Shown: positions 8,100 through 16,431 of the stretch, one piece after another | How the letters are laid out: the number at the start of each line of letters is the position of its first letter | Position numbering within the stretch: position 1 is the first letter of the stretch | Assembly (NCBI GenBank): GCA_944392315.1 | Contig: CALXWH010000006.1 | Coordinates: 1-64,000, forward strand | Length of the DNA stretch: 64,000 nt | Origin: an uncultured Alphaproteobacteria bacterium | Lineage (GTDB): Bacteria > Pseudomonadota > Alphaproteobacteria > RF32 > CAG-239 | Direction of reading: 5' to 3' | Program-made: the position numbers and the translations under genes | The notes under the pieces: generated by a model | What the model saw: the letters and a program-made list of their open reading frames with translations, nothing else | What the model was told of the DNA's origin: nothing | Database searches by the model: none

Positions 8100-8864
8100 T
8101 TATAGCTCTATGGTCATGCCATCATAGGCTAATTCCACATTTTGAGGTAGAGATGTTTGCATTGCATTATAATCTATACGGCAGGATAAATGCGTTAAAA
8201 TAACTCTTAAAGGACAAATTTTCTCTATCACCTTTTTTACATTTTCTAAATCGCTATGTCCGTTCTTTTCCGGATATAGGCCATTGTTACATTCTATTAT
8301 CAGCAACTTTATGCCCTTTAACATATTAAGTCCCTGCTGGGGTATTGTTTCCCAATCGGTTACATAAGCAAAATCTTGATAACGAAAAGCCGAACAATGA
8401 AACTGATGATGCGGAACCTGAAAAGTTTGAAATTCAATCCCCTGACTGGTAAATGTTCCTAAATCCGGCAGTCTGCACCATTTTAATCCTGCACTTTCAT
8501 GTTCTCTTCCATTAAACATAAAACCATAAGTTTGGCGTAATTCTTTTTCTGTTTCTGCGCTAGACCATATTTCTATGGCATGTCCTTTGCTGGAACTGGC
8601 TCGCGATAATTCCGGAACGCTTGCTATATGGTCATAATGTCCATGCGTTAGAAACACCGAATCTATGTCGGTTATATTGTTCTCATTTATCTCAAGACGA
8701 AGCTCAGGCCCTGTATCTATCACAAATTTTTTGTTGTCTATTTCTAAATATAAAGAAGCACGGTTACGGATATTCTTGGGATTTTTCGTGTCTAATAAAT
8801 TCCATTGATTAAAAATCATCGGGCAACCATAAGCCGATCCGGAACCTAAAATTACTATTTTCAT
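8100..8864 (-). CDS. MBL-fold metallo-hydrolase (PhnP-like)
   Basis: This 254-residue metallo-beta-lactamase-fold protein has the metal-binding motif HGHYDH at residues 74-79. The features LGSGSAYG, RASLYLEI and IDTGPELR are typical of the PhnP/ElaC-like branch, whose known members are phosphodiesterases. Further histidines and an acidic residue (VPHHQFH, YVTDWE, ILTHLSCR) complete the usual dinuclear metal set. In many alphaproteobacteria a similar gene lies next to a TatD nuclease gene; none is present here. The specific substrate is unknown. Confidence 0.88.
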   Translation of the reverse strand: MKIVILGSGSAYGCPMIFNQWNLLDTKNPKNIRNRASLYLEIDNKKFVIDTGPELRLEINENNITDIDSVFLTHGHYDHIASVPELSRASSSKGHAIEIWSSAETEKELRQTYGFMFNGREHESAGLKWCRLPDLGTFTSQGIEFQTFQVPHHQFHCSAFRYQDFAYVTDWETIPQQGLNMLKGIKLLIIECNNGLYPEKNGHSDLENVKKVIEKICPLRVILTHLSCRIDYNAMQTSLPQNVELAYDGMTIEL

Positions 8865-8951
8865 TATACTTCCCTTCTTTTTTAATGCACAGTCTGCTTA
8901 ATAACACCTGCTCTTTTATCAAAAAATGCGCCTTACGGCGCATTCTCTTGC

Positions 8952-9359
8952 TTAGAAATCAAGCGGATTGCCCCCCATATCTATTCTTAATTGGTGGGTG
9001 TCGTAAATTATGGTTTCTTTGCAGATTTGGTTGTTTTCATTAAATTCAAACACATCGCATGCCTCAAAAGTGGTATTTCTTCCGTCTTTTACAGCCCAGT
9101 GATAGGTAAAATGTTTAATCATAACCGGTTTTCCTTCCGTGCTGATTAAAGTGTTATGCGGTTTTTGCCATGATTTTTTGACATCTGACAGTACACACAT
9201 TTTTTCAAAGAACACTCTTGGTTCTAACCACCCCAATAATGGGGAATAAACTTTTACTTCCGGTGTAAATAAATTACATAGTCCTTCTAAATCATATTCC
9301 GCAAGAGCTTTCATCTATTTTTGAATAATTTCTTCATAAATCGCTTCTTTACTCATCAT
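8952..9359 (-). pseudogene. NTF2/SnoaL-like protein interrupted by an in-frame TAG
   Basis: The frame opens at ATG ATG (9354-9359), with an AGGGAGA ribosome binding site just upstream, and reads MMSKEAIYEEIIQK. It then meets TAG at 9315-9317 in the same frame and continues MKALAEYDLEGLCNLF through to 8952. Together the parts give a normal SnoaL/NTF2-like N-terminal helix (helix, Y-x-x-A, D-x-x-x-L-x-x-LF) with Tyr replaced by stop. An ATG directly follows the stop, so reinitiation could still make a 120-residue protein lacking 15 residues. The family binds or converts small polar substrates; the function here is unknown. A recent nonsense mutation is the simplest reading. Confidence 0.75.
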
Positions 9360-9412
9360 TTTCTCCCTTTGTATATTGTTTCCCTTGTATTGGTGATTAT
9401 ATTAAGCAATAT

Positions 9413-11812
9413 TTGAAAATAAAATGGATTTTTTGGGCTATGCTCAAGTTTTTGAAATTTGTTCTTTTGTTTTGGCTGTGCTTTATCCCATATCATTTGG
9501 GTTGGGCTGATACAACCTATTCGCAAACTGAGCAGGAAATTAAATTTAGCGAGGCAAACAAAACTCTTGACGCCATCTTAAAAAGGCTCAAAGAGCAAAA
9601 CATCTCCCATGATGACAGTTATGGTGTTTTACAAGTCTTAAACCAGCTTCAATCACAAATATTATCTCAGCAAAAGAGCGACAATGTTATGTCTCAATCG
9701 CTAAAGCAAAAAATAACGGCTCTTGATGAACTTTCTCTCGGAAGCGGTAAAGATTTACCGGAAGTTTCTAAAGAAAGGAAAAATCTCAACGCCGAGCTCT
9801 CTCTTTATAAAGAAAAATTAGCTCAAAGCGCTTTTATTCTTACCAAAATTGATGAGGCTAATGCTTTGATTTTTGCTTCGCGCAATCAAGAACTGCTCTC
9901 TAATCTGCTCACTAAACAAAGCGCTCTTTTTGAATCGCAACAATTTGTCGCCTCTCTTCATGAATTCCAGCACTTCTTCTCAGAAGTTTTATCTTCTCCT
10001 CGTGTTTGGTATGCAAAATTAACGGCTCGTCAAAAAGAACAAATTGCTTATCAAGGATTTAAACTACTAATGCTCATGGGCGTTTTGCTTCTCGTGCTGA
10101 TTTTTTTGCAAAAAATAATCTTAAGGAGCTATGTTTCTTTCTATACTCATCTTATACGCCCTAACTATCTGCAAAAAATAAAAAATGTCCTCTATATTTT
10201 TATAATACGTACTCTGTTGCCTGTCATCTTTTTATATGTTTTAAAAATTGCCATTGAACAACTGCTTTTCCAGAGCTCCTCTCTTTTTGAGGTTTTGGTT
10301 GCCAATGCCTTACTATATCTTTGCCATTTTATCCTCATCAAAGTTTTAATCTATGCTGTGATTGCGCCGGATTTTCCGGAATGGTCATTATTTGAAAATC
10401 TTGATGATAAATTTGCCAAACGCATTTATCAAACGCTCATGATTGCTTTAGTGCCTATTATGCTTATTGCCTTTTTGCAACGCGTCATTACCCTTTTTCC
10501 GATGCAAAACGATATGGTGTATTCTTTTCAGCTCCTAAATAATGCCGTTAAAGCGTTTGTTATTATGTGGGTTGTACTCCGAATCCTTTACCGCGCACAA
10601 GAACTTTCTGATGAAGATGCAAATAATGACGATTTTCAACAACTTTCTTTTTCCTCGCAGGCGGCGTTGGCGATTGCCTTGTTTATGGGGCTTAGTTTCG
10701 GGTGTTCGTTATTTGGATATCTTCAATTATCTTCGTATTTAATAAATCATTTTATCCTTTCGGTGGCTGTAATTACTCTTATCTATGTCATTAAAAGATT
10801 GCTGCTTTTTTTGTACCATTGGTTTGTACATAGACGATTTTGGATTTCTGCCTTTCGCATCCGCCCGAGGACATTACTTAAGAGTGAGATTTGGTTTAAT
10901 ATTCTACTGACGCCGATTATTTATTGTTTGGCGTTACTCTTTCTTTTAGCCTCTTGGGGCATTTCGGTGGATATTCTTTTGGCACGCACAAAAGGCTTTT
11001 TAACCGGTTTTCATATCGGCGGTGTTTATGTGTCTATCTCTTCTATTTGCTTGGGAGGATTGGCTTTTGGCATCGGGATGCTGCTTGTAAAATTACTCAA
11101 AAACAGTTTGATATCCGGCAATCTTAATAAACTTGATTTAGATGAGGGGATGAAAAGCTCTTTGATTTCGGGAATCGGATTTTTCGGCTTTATCTTTGCG
11201 GTTATTTTGGGAATCGCCGTAGCCGGAGGGAGTTTTCGCAGCTTGGCCATTATTGCCGGAGCTATTTCTTTTGGAGCCGGATTTGGCTTGCAAAATATGG
11301 TCAGCAATCTCGCTTCCGGATTGACTATTTTGTTTGAACGTCCCATAAAAGTCGGGGATACGGTCGTTATTAACGGTTTTGAGGGAATCGTTTCTAAAAT
11401 CAGTATGAGAGCTACAACGCTTGAAACTTCTGATAAATCTAATGTTATTATTCCCAATGCTCTTATCATCTCCGGATGTGTGGTTAATAAGACTTATGAA
11501 AACAGAATGACGCGCGTGGATATTCGGGTTGGAGTGGACTATAACTGTGATATACAAAAACTTAAGCAGATTTTATTACGAATCGCTCAAGATGATGCGG
11601 AAGTTTTGGCTTTTCCGGCCCCTACTCTGGCTTTTCTGGACTTTGGCGACGGGCAACTTAATTTTGTTCTCAGCTGTTTTACTTCTAATATTACTTTAAG
11701 TGCGGGAATGGCGTTTCGGCTTCGCGAAAAAATTATTGATACGTTCAGAAAAGAGGGAATTTCTCTCCCATATCCGCAGCGTATTGTTCATCTTGAAAAA
11801 AATATTTCTTAA
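9413..11812 (+). CDS. Large MscS-family mechanosensitive channel
   Basis: The protein is about 799 residues, much longer than minimal MscS (about 286). It has an N-terminal signal/hydrophobic segment, a periplasmic helical region to about residue 205, some ten membrane segments, and a C-terminal MscS core with GAGFGLQNMVSNLASGL, FERPIKVGD and the cytoplasmic beta domain. It would gate on membrane tension during hypo-osmotic shock. The frame begins with TTG 9413; ATG 9440 (MLKFLKFVLL) is equally possible. Neither has a good ribosome binding site, so the start is uncertain. Confidence 0.9.
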   Translation: MKIKWIFWAMLKFLKFVLLFWLCFIPYHLGWADTTYSQTEQEIKFSEANKTLDAILKRLKEQNISHDDSYGVLQVLNQLQSQILSQQKSDNVMSQSLKQKITALDELSLGSGKDLPEVSKERKNLNAELSLYKEKLAQSAFILTKIDEANALIFASRNQELLSNLLTKQSALFESQQFVASLHEFQHFFSEVLSSPRVWYAKLTARQKEQIAYQGFKLLMLMGVLLLVLIFLQKIILRSYVSFYTHLIRPNYLQKIKNVLYIFIIRTLLPVIFLYVLKIAIEQLLFQSSSLFEVLVANALLYLCHFILIKVLIYAVIAPDFPEWSLFENLDDKFAKRIYQTLMIALVPIMLIAFLQRVITLFPMQNDMVYSFQLLNNAVKAFVIMWVVLRILYRAQELSDEDANNDDFQQLSFSSQAALAIALFMGLSFGCSLFGYLQLSSYLINHFILSVAVITLIYVIKRLLLFLYHWFVHRRFWISAFRIRPRTLLKSEIWFNILLTPIIYCLALLFLLASWGISVDILLARTKGFLTGFHIGGVYVSISSICLGGLAFGIGMLLVKLLKNSLISGNLNKLDLDEGMKSSLISGIGFFGFIFAVILGIAVAGGSFRSLAIIAGAISFGAGFGLQNMVSNLASGLTILFERPIKVGDTVVINGFEGIVSKISMRATTLETSDKSNVIIPNALIISGCVVNKTYENRMTRVDIRVGVDYNCDIQKLKQILLRIAQDDAEVLAFPAPTLAFLDFGDGQLNFVLSCFTSNITLSAGMAFRLREKIIDTFRKEGISLPYPQRIVHLEKNIS

Positions 11813-11909
11813 TTTTGATAAATTTTATTTAAAACTAACTTGTTGATTTTACTAATCTTTATTTCTTAATTTTCCTTCTTCTCAAAAAAAAATCAAAAAA
11901 TTATTTTGC

Positions 11910-11934
11910 CTTAAGCGTTTCTTAAGTTTACAAT
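11910..11934 (+). promoter_or_regulatory. QseB/PmrA-type box and -10 of the ygiW-qseBC operon
   Basis: CTTAAG (11910-11915), five bases, then CTTAAG (11921-11926) is an exact direct repeat of the half-site known for PmrA and QseB response regulators. A TACAAT -10-like hexamer follows at 11929-11934. The site lies 70 nt upstream of the ygiW-like gene. It implies autoregulation by the response regulator encoded two genes down; that is inference from the family. Confidence 0.72.
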
Positions 11935-11996
11935 GCACAATTAGAGTTGTTCTGATAAACAAACTTTATTTACAACTTTTATTTAGGAGAAAAATT

Positions 11997-12359
11997 ATGA
12001 ATAAAATTTTAGCTGTTTCTGCTCTTGTTTTAACTTTCGCTGTTGCTTCTAATGCTCAAGCTCAAATGAATATGGGTGGTGGTTTCCAAGGACCGACTAT
12101 CGCTTCTACTACTGTTGCTGATGCTCTTAAGATGAATGATGACACTCCGGTTGTTTTGGTTGGTAACATTCAAAAGAATTTGGGTAATGAAAAATATCAA
12201 TTTGCTGATAAAACAGGTACAATCGTTGTTGAAATTGATGATGAAGACTGGAGAGGCCAAGTTGTTAAACCGGAAAACACCGTTGAAATCAGAGGTGAAA
12301 TTGACAAAGAATTGCTCGGCACACCTGAAGTTGACGTTGACTCCATTATCTTGAAATAA
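11997..12359 (+). CDS. YgiW/YdeI-family (BOF, OB-fold) periplasmic stress protein
   Basis: The 120-residue protein has a cleavable signal peptide (cleavage near NAQA-Q, residue 23). The BOF OB-fold domain shows [20 protein letters not shown] and [17 protein letters not shown]. Such proteins are exported, and in enterobacteria contribute to stress tolerance (YgiW/VisP). It is first in an operon with a two-component pair, the same order as E. coli ygiW-qseB-qseC. AGGAGA precedes the start. The family is clear; the ligand is unknown. Confidence 0.9.
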   Translation: MNKILAVSALVLTFAVASNAQAQMNMGGGFQGPTIASTTVADALKMNDDTPVVLVGNIQKNLGNEKYQFADKTGTIVVEIDDEDWRGQVVKPENTVEIRGEIDKELLGTPEVDVDSIILK

Positions 12360-12379
12360 TCCTCTTGAAAGGATTGGCG

Positions 12380-13036
12380 ATGAGAGTGCTTTTAATTGAA
12401 GATGACAGTCTTATCGGGGACGGAATTAAAGTCGGGCTTTCTAAGCTCGGCTTTACCGTAGATTGGTTTGATGATGGGGCTGATGGCAAAGAGGCTTTAT
12501 TGCAAACGCCTTATGACGCCGTTATCTTAGACCTGGGACTGCCTACCATTGAAGGTTTGGATATCTTGAAAGCATGGCGTAACGCCGGAATTGATACGCC
12601 GGTTCTCATTTTGACTGCCAGAGGTGATGTGGATGAGCGCATTAAAGGCTTAAATTCCGGTGCCGATGATTATCTCGGCAAGCCTTTTGCGCTTAGAGAA
12701 GTACAAGCACGGCTTAATGCCCTTATTCGGCGGCGTAACGGCGTTACAAAACCGCTTATCCATTTCAAAAATATTACTTTTGCCCCAGATACCAAGACCG
12801 TTACACTTAATGGGGAAAAAGTTACTTTAGCCCCACGTGAGGTGGCTTTGTTAGAACTCCTGTTGCTCAATAAGAATAAAGTTTTATCTAAGGAGACGAT
12901 TGAAAATAAACTTTATTCTTGGGATGATGATGTGGCGAGCAACGCTGTTGAAGTTCATGTCCACCATTTGCGTAAAAAACTTGGCAAAGATATTGTCAAA
13001 ACCATCAACAAAATCGGATATACTTTGGAGGATTGA
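12380..13036 (+). CDS. OmpR-family response regulator (QseB/PmrA-like)
   Basis: This is a 218-residue, two-domain protein. The receiver domain (about 1-115) has the acidic pocket EDD at 7-9, phospho-acceptor D51 in LDLGLP, and the conserved Thr (LTARG) and Lys (GKPFAL). The C-terminal winged helix (about 125-215) has [12 protein letters not shown] and [14 protein letters not shown]. The frame extends upstream, but ATG 12380 has AAGGATT at the proper distance and gives the canonical MRVLLIEDD. It is 20 nt after the ygiW-like gene and 3 nt before the kinase gene. Confidence 0.93.
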   Translation: MRVLLIEDDSLIGDGIKVGLSKLGFTVDWFDDGADGKEALLQTPYDAVILDLGLPTIEGLDILKAWRNAGIDTPVLILTARGDVDERIKGLNSGADDYLGKPFALREVQARLNALIRRRNGVTKPLIHFKNITFAPDTKTVTLNGEKVTLAPREVALLELLLLNKNKVLSKETIENKLYSWDDDVASNAVEVHVHHLRKKLGKDIVKTINKIGYTLED

Positions 13037-13039
13037 TAT

Positions 13040-14455
13040 ATGCTTAAGGTTGTCCCATATCTTGCTGATTTTTGCAAAAAAATTGATATCAAAAAGCTGA
13101 AATTCAGTTTGTGTTTTCGGCTCATGTTCTTTTTTGTGGTGATATCTGCCATTGTGTGGGGAATTGCCGGCTATATTTCTTATAAGGAAACTAGAGAAAG
13201 TATTGATGAGTTTTTTGATACCTATCAACTTGCACTCAGCCGTCAGTTAGCGGCGGCAGACTGGAGCGCTGTTTCGCAAAATACGCAAGATGTGACGGAT
13301 AAACTGATTAAAAATGTTGAAAATGCCGATGACGATGATGATGCTATCGGGTTTGCTATTTTTACGCGTGACGGCAAAATGATTTTTCATGACGATGAAA
13401 ATGGCAAATATTTTCCGCTCAATACCACCGCTTTCGGTACATTTGTTAATGAACGTTTGGAGCGTGAAGGAGATAAATGGCGGTTGCTTCGTTTATATTC
13501 GGCAGACGGACGTTATATTATTACCGTCGGGCAAGAACTGGAGTATCGTGAAGACTTAGCTATGGATATTGTTGAGGAGTTTTTGACTCCGTGGCTCTTT
13601 GGCTTTATCTTTTTGTTACTTTCTATTGCCGGACTGACTTATTTTGAATTTAGACCGCTTAAAAAGTTGGCGGCCTCTATCAATAATCGTTCGGCAGATG
13701 ATTTGGCTCCGGTTAATATGGATAACGCGCCGATTGAAGTGAAACCGCTTATTGGCGCTATGAACCATATGTTTCAGAAAATTACAAATCTGCTTAAACG
13801 TGAACGCAGCTTTATTTCTGATTCTGCTCATGAACTCCGCACACCTTTGACCGCGCTTAAAATACAACTTGAAATTGCGCAAATGGCCGATGACGATGCA
13901 GCCATGCGTCAGCAGGCTTTGGATAAACTGCAAAAGGGTATTGAGCGTGCCGAACGTTTGGTTGAGCAACTCTTGGCGCTTTCTCGTTTGGAAGCGGACA
14001 ACGGGCACTATGATAATGTTGAGATATTGAACTGGAATGAAATCTGCTCGCACTTGATTGATGAATATAGATTGATGGTCAAAAATAAGACCATTATCCT
14101 TGAAGCTGATGATAAAGCTCAGCCGCCCTTTAGCACCGGAAACCATATTTTGACGGCTTTGCTTATTCGCAATCTTTTGGATAATGCCGTTAAATATAGT
14201 CCTGAAAACGCACGTATCACTCTTAAAATTGCTGATGGGAAATTTACGGTCACCAATTCCGATACCGTAGTTAATGAAAATATTTTACAAAGACTGACTG
14301 AGCGTTTCTTCCGTCCGGCCGGGCAAAAAGAAACCGGCAGCGGATTGGGGTTGGCTATTACGGAAAGGATTGCCGAACTCTACCATTGTCAATTAGTGTT
14401 TGCCAACACGGATGAAGGCTTTGCCGTTACCATTCAGGCAAAAGAGGAAATTTAA
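13040..14455 (+). CDS. Sensor histidine kinase (QseC/PmrB-like)
   Basis: The 471-residue membrane kinase has a TM segment at about 26-46, a periplasmic sensor of about 130 residues unusually rich in Asp (DADDDDD region), and a second TM at about 184-203. The dimerisation domain carries H264 in SAHELRTPL. The HATPase domain has NLLDNAVKY (N box) and GSGLGLAI (G box). It pairs with the preceding response regulator; the GGAGG ribosome binding site lies inside that gene's end. Its stop codon overlaps the convergent porin's stop by 4 nt. The signal sensed is unknown. Confidence 0.93.
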   Translation: MLKVVPYLADFCKKIDIKKLKFSLCFRLMFFFVVISAIVWGIAGYISYKETRESIDEFFDTYQLALSRQLAAADWSAVSQNTQDVTDKLIKNVENADDDDDAIGFAIFTRDGKMIFHDDENGKYFPLNTTAFGTFVNERLEREGDKWRLLRLYSADGRYIITVGQELEYREDLAMDIVEEFLTPWLFGFIFLLLSIAGLTYFEFRPLKKLAASINNRSADDLAPVNMDNAPIEVKPLIGAMNHMFQKITNLLKRERSFISDSAHELRTPLTALKIQLEIAQMADDDAAMRQQALDKLQKGIERAERLVEQLLALSRLEADNGHYDNVEILNWNEICSHLIDEYRLMVKNKTIILEADDKAQPPFSTGNHILTALLIRNLLDNAVKYSPENARITLKIADGKFTVTNSDTVVNENILQRLTERFFRPAGQKETGSGLGLAITERIAELYHCQLVFANTDEGFAVTIQAKEEI

Positions 14456-15582
14456 TATTTAAGGGCTATGCCGGTAATGATGGCGTAGCCTTTATTATTG
14501 TTATTGCTTGCTCGTGCATAACCTTTTGAATTGCGATAGGCATTTACCCAATACAATTCTACATATTTATTTAGCTGATACTTATTGGACTGTACCCATA
14601 TATCATCCCGATGACGCGTATTTTCTGCTTCCGTATGCAAATACGCTAAATTGCTCTCAAACTTTCCAAAATCGTAGCCGATACTGAAATCCCACGCATG
14701 ACCTTCTCTATAATTATCAAAATATGCCGGCAGATGCTCGTTTTGAGCTGTTGTTGATATCGGATTTTTATGACTGTCTATCCACGATTTTTTATAGCCA
14801 CCGGATATCTTTAAGCCTTTATAAATCCAACGCATGCCGCCGGACCATACGTTATCGGTGCGATTATACAGCCCATAGCCTGTTGACGTGTATAATTCTC
14901 CATACGGCAAATTCCAATGATTTTGCATAGAGGCGGTATATCCGTCTTGTGTTGTTTCATAATTGGTATAACGGCTCGTCATACCGCGTCTGGAGGCGTT
15001 ATCCGGCGTATAACTGAAACCTAATATGGTATTGCCCATTTCCGGCGTAAAGTAACTTAACTTGAAAGCACGTCCATCATCTAAAATGGTTGTTGATTTG
15101 GGTGTGGCAAATTTTGTTTTTTTCTGGCCGTTGGACCAGTTTGCGCTGCTTAAAAAGTATGAAATATTACTATCTTGTATGCCAACCCAGGTGATGTCTT
15201 GTGCACCAACGTGCATAATTCTTGCGGCATTATAAGTATAACCTACCGTCAACTGCCCTTTTTTTTCATCAAAAACGTGTGCGTAGGGGTAAAACCGCCA
15301 ATCCCCTTGCTCATAGTCCTTATCATGTTGACGCATGACGATGGTATAATCTGCATTTAACCCTATTTTTGTTTGTTGTGAGAACGGATAGTATCCGCTT
15401 ATTTTGCCATCTGCCCGAAAAACGAGGCGATTGGCCATATTATCCAAATTATTATCTTCTTTTGTTTCCATTACACCGTAGTATATGCCGGCAATGCCTG
15501 ACTGTGACAGAGTCCAATCTTTTGCTTCTGAAACTTCTGCCGCAATCGTCATCAGCCCTAGCGGTATTAATATTCTTTTCAT
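14452..15582 (-). CDS. Outer-membrane porin
   Basis: The 376-residue protein has a short signal peptide ending near SEA-KDW. The rest is alternating amphipathic strands rich in Tyr, Trp, Asn and Gly, ending in the aromatic residue expected of a barrel (GIALKY). That pattern indicates a general-diffusion-type porin of the outer membrane. The frame is open further upstream, but ATG 15582 has GAGAGGA in place and a proper signal sequence directly after it. The exact porin family and selectivity cannot be told from sequence reading alone. Confidence 0.8.
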   Translation of the reverse strand: MKRILIPLGLMTIAAEVSEAKDWTLSQSGIAGIYYGVMETKEDNNLDNMANRLVFRADGKISGYYPFSQQTKIGLNADYTIVMRQHDKDYEQGDWRFYPYAHVFDEKKGQLTVGYTYNAARIMHVGAQDITWVGIQDSNISYFLSSANWSNGQKKTKFATPKSTTILDDGRAFKLSYFTPEMGNTILGFSYTPDNASRRGMTSRYTNYETTQDGYTASMQNHWNLPYGELYTSTGYGLYNRTDNVWSGGMRWIYKGLKISGGYKKSWIDSHKNPISTTAQNEHLPAYFDNYREGHAWDFSIGYDFGKFESNLAYLHTEAENTRHRDDIWVQSNKYQLNKYVELYWVNAYRNSKGYARASNNNNKGYAIITGIALKY

Positions 15583-15674
15583 TAGTCCTCTCTTGTGTTT
15601 AGTATATTGTACAGAATACTTTATTTTTTGCAATCTGTTTTTATGGCTTGACTTTTTTATCTTTTCCTGTATCT

Positions 15675-15802
15675 TATAATTGTTCTTGGTGCTTGCAGGG
15701 CTTATAAGCACGGAACTTTGGTAAACTGAGCCGGTTTAATGAGATTTGATTTGAGTACTCTTTATGAGTTTCATTGGCGGCTCCTGATAAGGAGTTTTTT
15801 TT
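15675..15802 (+). promoter_or_regulatory. Promoter and structured leader 1 of the NAD operon (candidate riboswitch)
   Basis: A perfect TATAAT (15675-15680) places the transcript start near 15687. Hairpin P1, GTGCTT/AAGCAC (15689-15694 with 15706-15711), carries an 11-nt loop GCAGGGCTTAT. Loop bases GGCTTA (15699-15704) can pair with TGAGCC (15727-15732; one G-U) as a pseudoknot. The overlapping GAGCCG (15728-15733) can instead pair with CGGCTC (15778-15783). That pairing excludes the hairpin CTCC/GGAG (15781-15784 with 15791-15794), which hides the ribosome binding site and is followed by T8 and the ATG. This is the layout of a riboswitch expression platform. The ligand is unknown. Confidence 0.55.
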
Positions 15803-16345
15803 ATGACTGAATATAAATACAAACATGGTTTGAGCATTATGCGGGCGCAACCTTTTCATATCGGTCATCAAAAATTGATTGATAAGATGCTTAAGGAATG
15901 CGAACATGTTACTATTGTTCTCGGTTCTATCCAAGAACAGGGAACAGCCAGAAATCCTCTTAACTATACCACACGCAAAAAGATGATTCAAAATATCTAT
16001 CGGGCAAAACCTGAATATGACAGGTTGAAAATCGTTGGTATTTTTGATATTAACAATCCGGCAGAATGGGGCGAATATGTCCTTGATTTTATTCAAGAGA
16101 GCTTCCCTAACCTCCCGAAACCCGATGTTTATTATGCGGGGTCTTCTTATGATGCGCATTGGTTTAGAGAGTGTTTTCAAAATATTGAATTGGTTGATCG
16201 TACGGATCCTAGTTTTCCGTTTGTTACCGGTACGATGATACGCGATATGATTAAATTTGGCGATGGACGATGGAAAAACTTTGTCGCTCCCGAAAATCAC
16301 CATATCATTGAAGAATACTTTAACAAGAAAAAAGGTATTATTTAA
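15803..16345 (+). CDS. Nicotinamide/nicotinate mononucleotide adenylyltransferase
   Basis: The 180-residue enzyme belongs to the nucleotidyltransferase alpha/beta phosphodiesterase superfamily. The ATP motif RAQPFHIGH is at residues 14-22 and the second motif, TGTMIRDMIKFGDGRW, is near the C-terminus. It resembles the NadM-type NMN adenylyltransferase domain and would make NAD+ or its deamido form from mononucleotide and ATP. Nicotinamidase and NAD synthetase genes follow, supporting a pyridine-nucleotide role. The AAGGAG ribosome binding site lies in a potential hairpin of the leader. Preference for NMN or NaMN is not decidable here. Confidence 0.88.
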   Translation: MTEYKYKHGLSIMRAQPFHIGHQKLIDKMLKECEHVTIVLGSIQEQGTARNPLNYTTRKKMIQNIYRAKPEYDRLKIVGIFDINNPAEWGEYVLDFIQESFPNLPKPDVYYAGSSYDAHWFRECFQNIELVDRTDPSFPFVTGTMIRDMIKFGDGRWKNFVAPENHHIIEEYFNKKKGII

Positions 16346-16359
16346 TTTTTTTAGCCTAT

Positions 16360-16431
16360 CATCTGCGTCTTCTGAAGGGCTTATAGAAGACAGATGGTTT
16401 AACCCAAATAAGCCTGAAGGGATTTTTTCTT
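16360..16431 (+). promoter_or_regulatory. Structured leader 2 of the NAD operon (same loop motif as leader 1)
   Basis: A hairpin of GTCTTCT/AGAAGAC (16367-16373 with 16385-16391), extended by CATCT/AGATG (16360-16364 with 16392-16396), carries the 11-nt loop GAAGGGCTTAT. Ten of its 11 bases match the loop of leader 1, while the stem differs completely. Loop GGCTTAT (16378-16384) is fully complementary to ATAAGCC (16408-16414). The resulting pseudoknot would end 1 nt before the GAAGGG ribosome binding site of the next gene, so it could control translation. Confidence 0.6.

Noticed and set aside
8952-9359. Stop-codon reassignment or selenocysteine-type recoding at TAG 9315
   Set aside because: Other genes in the window do not contain internal TAG codons. 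One nonsense mutation is far simpler, and no recoding element is visible.
13616-14146. 176-codon minus-strand ORF inside the histidine kinase gene
   Set aside because: It is an antisense shadow of the kinase catalytic region and has no ribosome binding site.
15674-16303. 209-codon minus-strand ORF over the NAD operon start
   Set aside because: It is antisense to the adenylyltransferase gene and its leader. The composition is not protein-like, and the plus-strand gene has clear motifs and context.
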